From W0P28-013 sp051870755 (GTDB lineage: Bacteria; Bacteroidota; Bacteroidia; Bacteroidales; Paludibacteraceae), in assembly GCA_051870755.1 (NCBI GenBank), contig JBJECE010000003.1:1-64000 (forward strand): a stretch of 64,000 nucleotides of DNA, written 5' to 3'. Below the pieces are notes generated by a model that saw nothing but the letters and a program-made list of their open reading frames with translations, made no database searches and was not told where the DNA came from. This document shows positions 63,929 to 64,000 of this stretch, piece after piece. Position 1 is the stretch's first letter. Every line of letters starts with the position of its first letter. A program made the translations under genes and the position numbers.

Positions 63929-64000
63929 TGAATAGACAACATGATTTGTTCGGAAAGTTATCAGATGTTCCGAAAACAGAAGGGATAAAATACACAGGTT
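63925..64000 (+). CDS. probable DNA methyltransferase, N-terminus only
   Basis: Starts at ATG 63925 or 63928 and is cut by the window end after about 25 residues (MMNRQHDLFGKLSDVP then IKYTG). The final KYTG resembles the start of motif I in D12-class N6-adenine methyltransferases (KYxGSK), but too little is present to be sure. It overlaps the preceding gene by 4 bases. Confidence 0.45.
   Translation, partial: MMNRQHDLFGKLSDVPKTEGIKYTG

Noticed and set aside
1..64000. CRISPR arrays, rRNA genes, complete insertion sequences
   Set aside because: Looked for regular direct repeats, rRNA motifs and transposase signatures; none found.

Overview
The window is a chromosomal segment from a member of the Bacteroidota, most likely order Bacteroidales (inference). 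The sequence shows this in several ways. Nearly every transcription unit is preceded by the Bacteroidota promoter (TTTG or TTGG, 19-20 bases, TAnnTTTG). Shine-Dalgarno sequences are almost absent. Two type IX secretion (T9SS) proteins are present: the 2,487-residue SprA directly after ruvA, and a GldJ/GldK-type SUMF1 lipoprotein. No rRNA, CRISPR array or complete insertion sequence was seen.

Layout. 1-1096: non-coding, AT-rich, with one short possible membrane peptide and the frameshifted remains of a minus-strand gene. 1.1-9.7 kb: minus-strand housekeeping genes (mnmE, a nucleoside phosphorylase, trmN6, def, mutS2, asnS), two tRNAs (Pro-TGG, Arg-ACG), a 55-residue membrane protein and a promoter/terminator-bounded small RNA with an SRP-like motif. 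9.8-21.2 kb: the SUMF1 lipoprotein on the minus strand, then plus-strand folP-cdaA and ruvA-sprA. 21.3-27.6 kb: a QueD-like protein, rubrerythrin divergent from oxyR, rpsA and typA. 27.7-28.9 kb: a structured leader or small RNA before a lipoprotein. 28.9-32.2 kb: a minus-strand run lrp-like, TPR, dedA, aroE. 32.4-38.8 kb: a nucleotidyltransferase, galE, panD, pheS, a Crp/Fnr regulator, and a padR-pspC envelope-stress pair. 39.1-46.8 kb: plus-strand envelope and metabolic genes (a two-TM protein, GHL10 hydrolase, M16 peptidase, O-methyltransferase, thioesterase, nfo, FKBP lipoprotein, beta-barrel protein). 46.9-49.3 kb: a flippase and trxB.

49.6-56.7 kb is an accessory island: a type I restriction-modification operon transcribed hsdM, DUF1016 nuclease, hsdS, hsdR. 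The hsdS gene is split at a (AG)9 dinucleotide tract in the linker between its two target-recognition halves. This is the most interesting item in the window: a change in tract length should join the halves or separate them, so the locus is a strong candidate for phase-variable DNA specificity. 56.9-62.6 kb returns to housekeeping genes (rfbD, a CrtI-like oxidoreductase, a patatin, PBP1A). The right edge (62.6-64 kb) is strongly AT-rich. It holds a probable restriction endonuclease gene overlapping the start of a probable DNA methyltransferase cut by the window end, preceded by a 172-bp inverted-repeat element and a 22-bp near-palindrome.

All calls rest on reading the sequence and translations; no database search was run.
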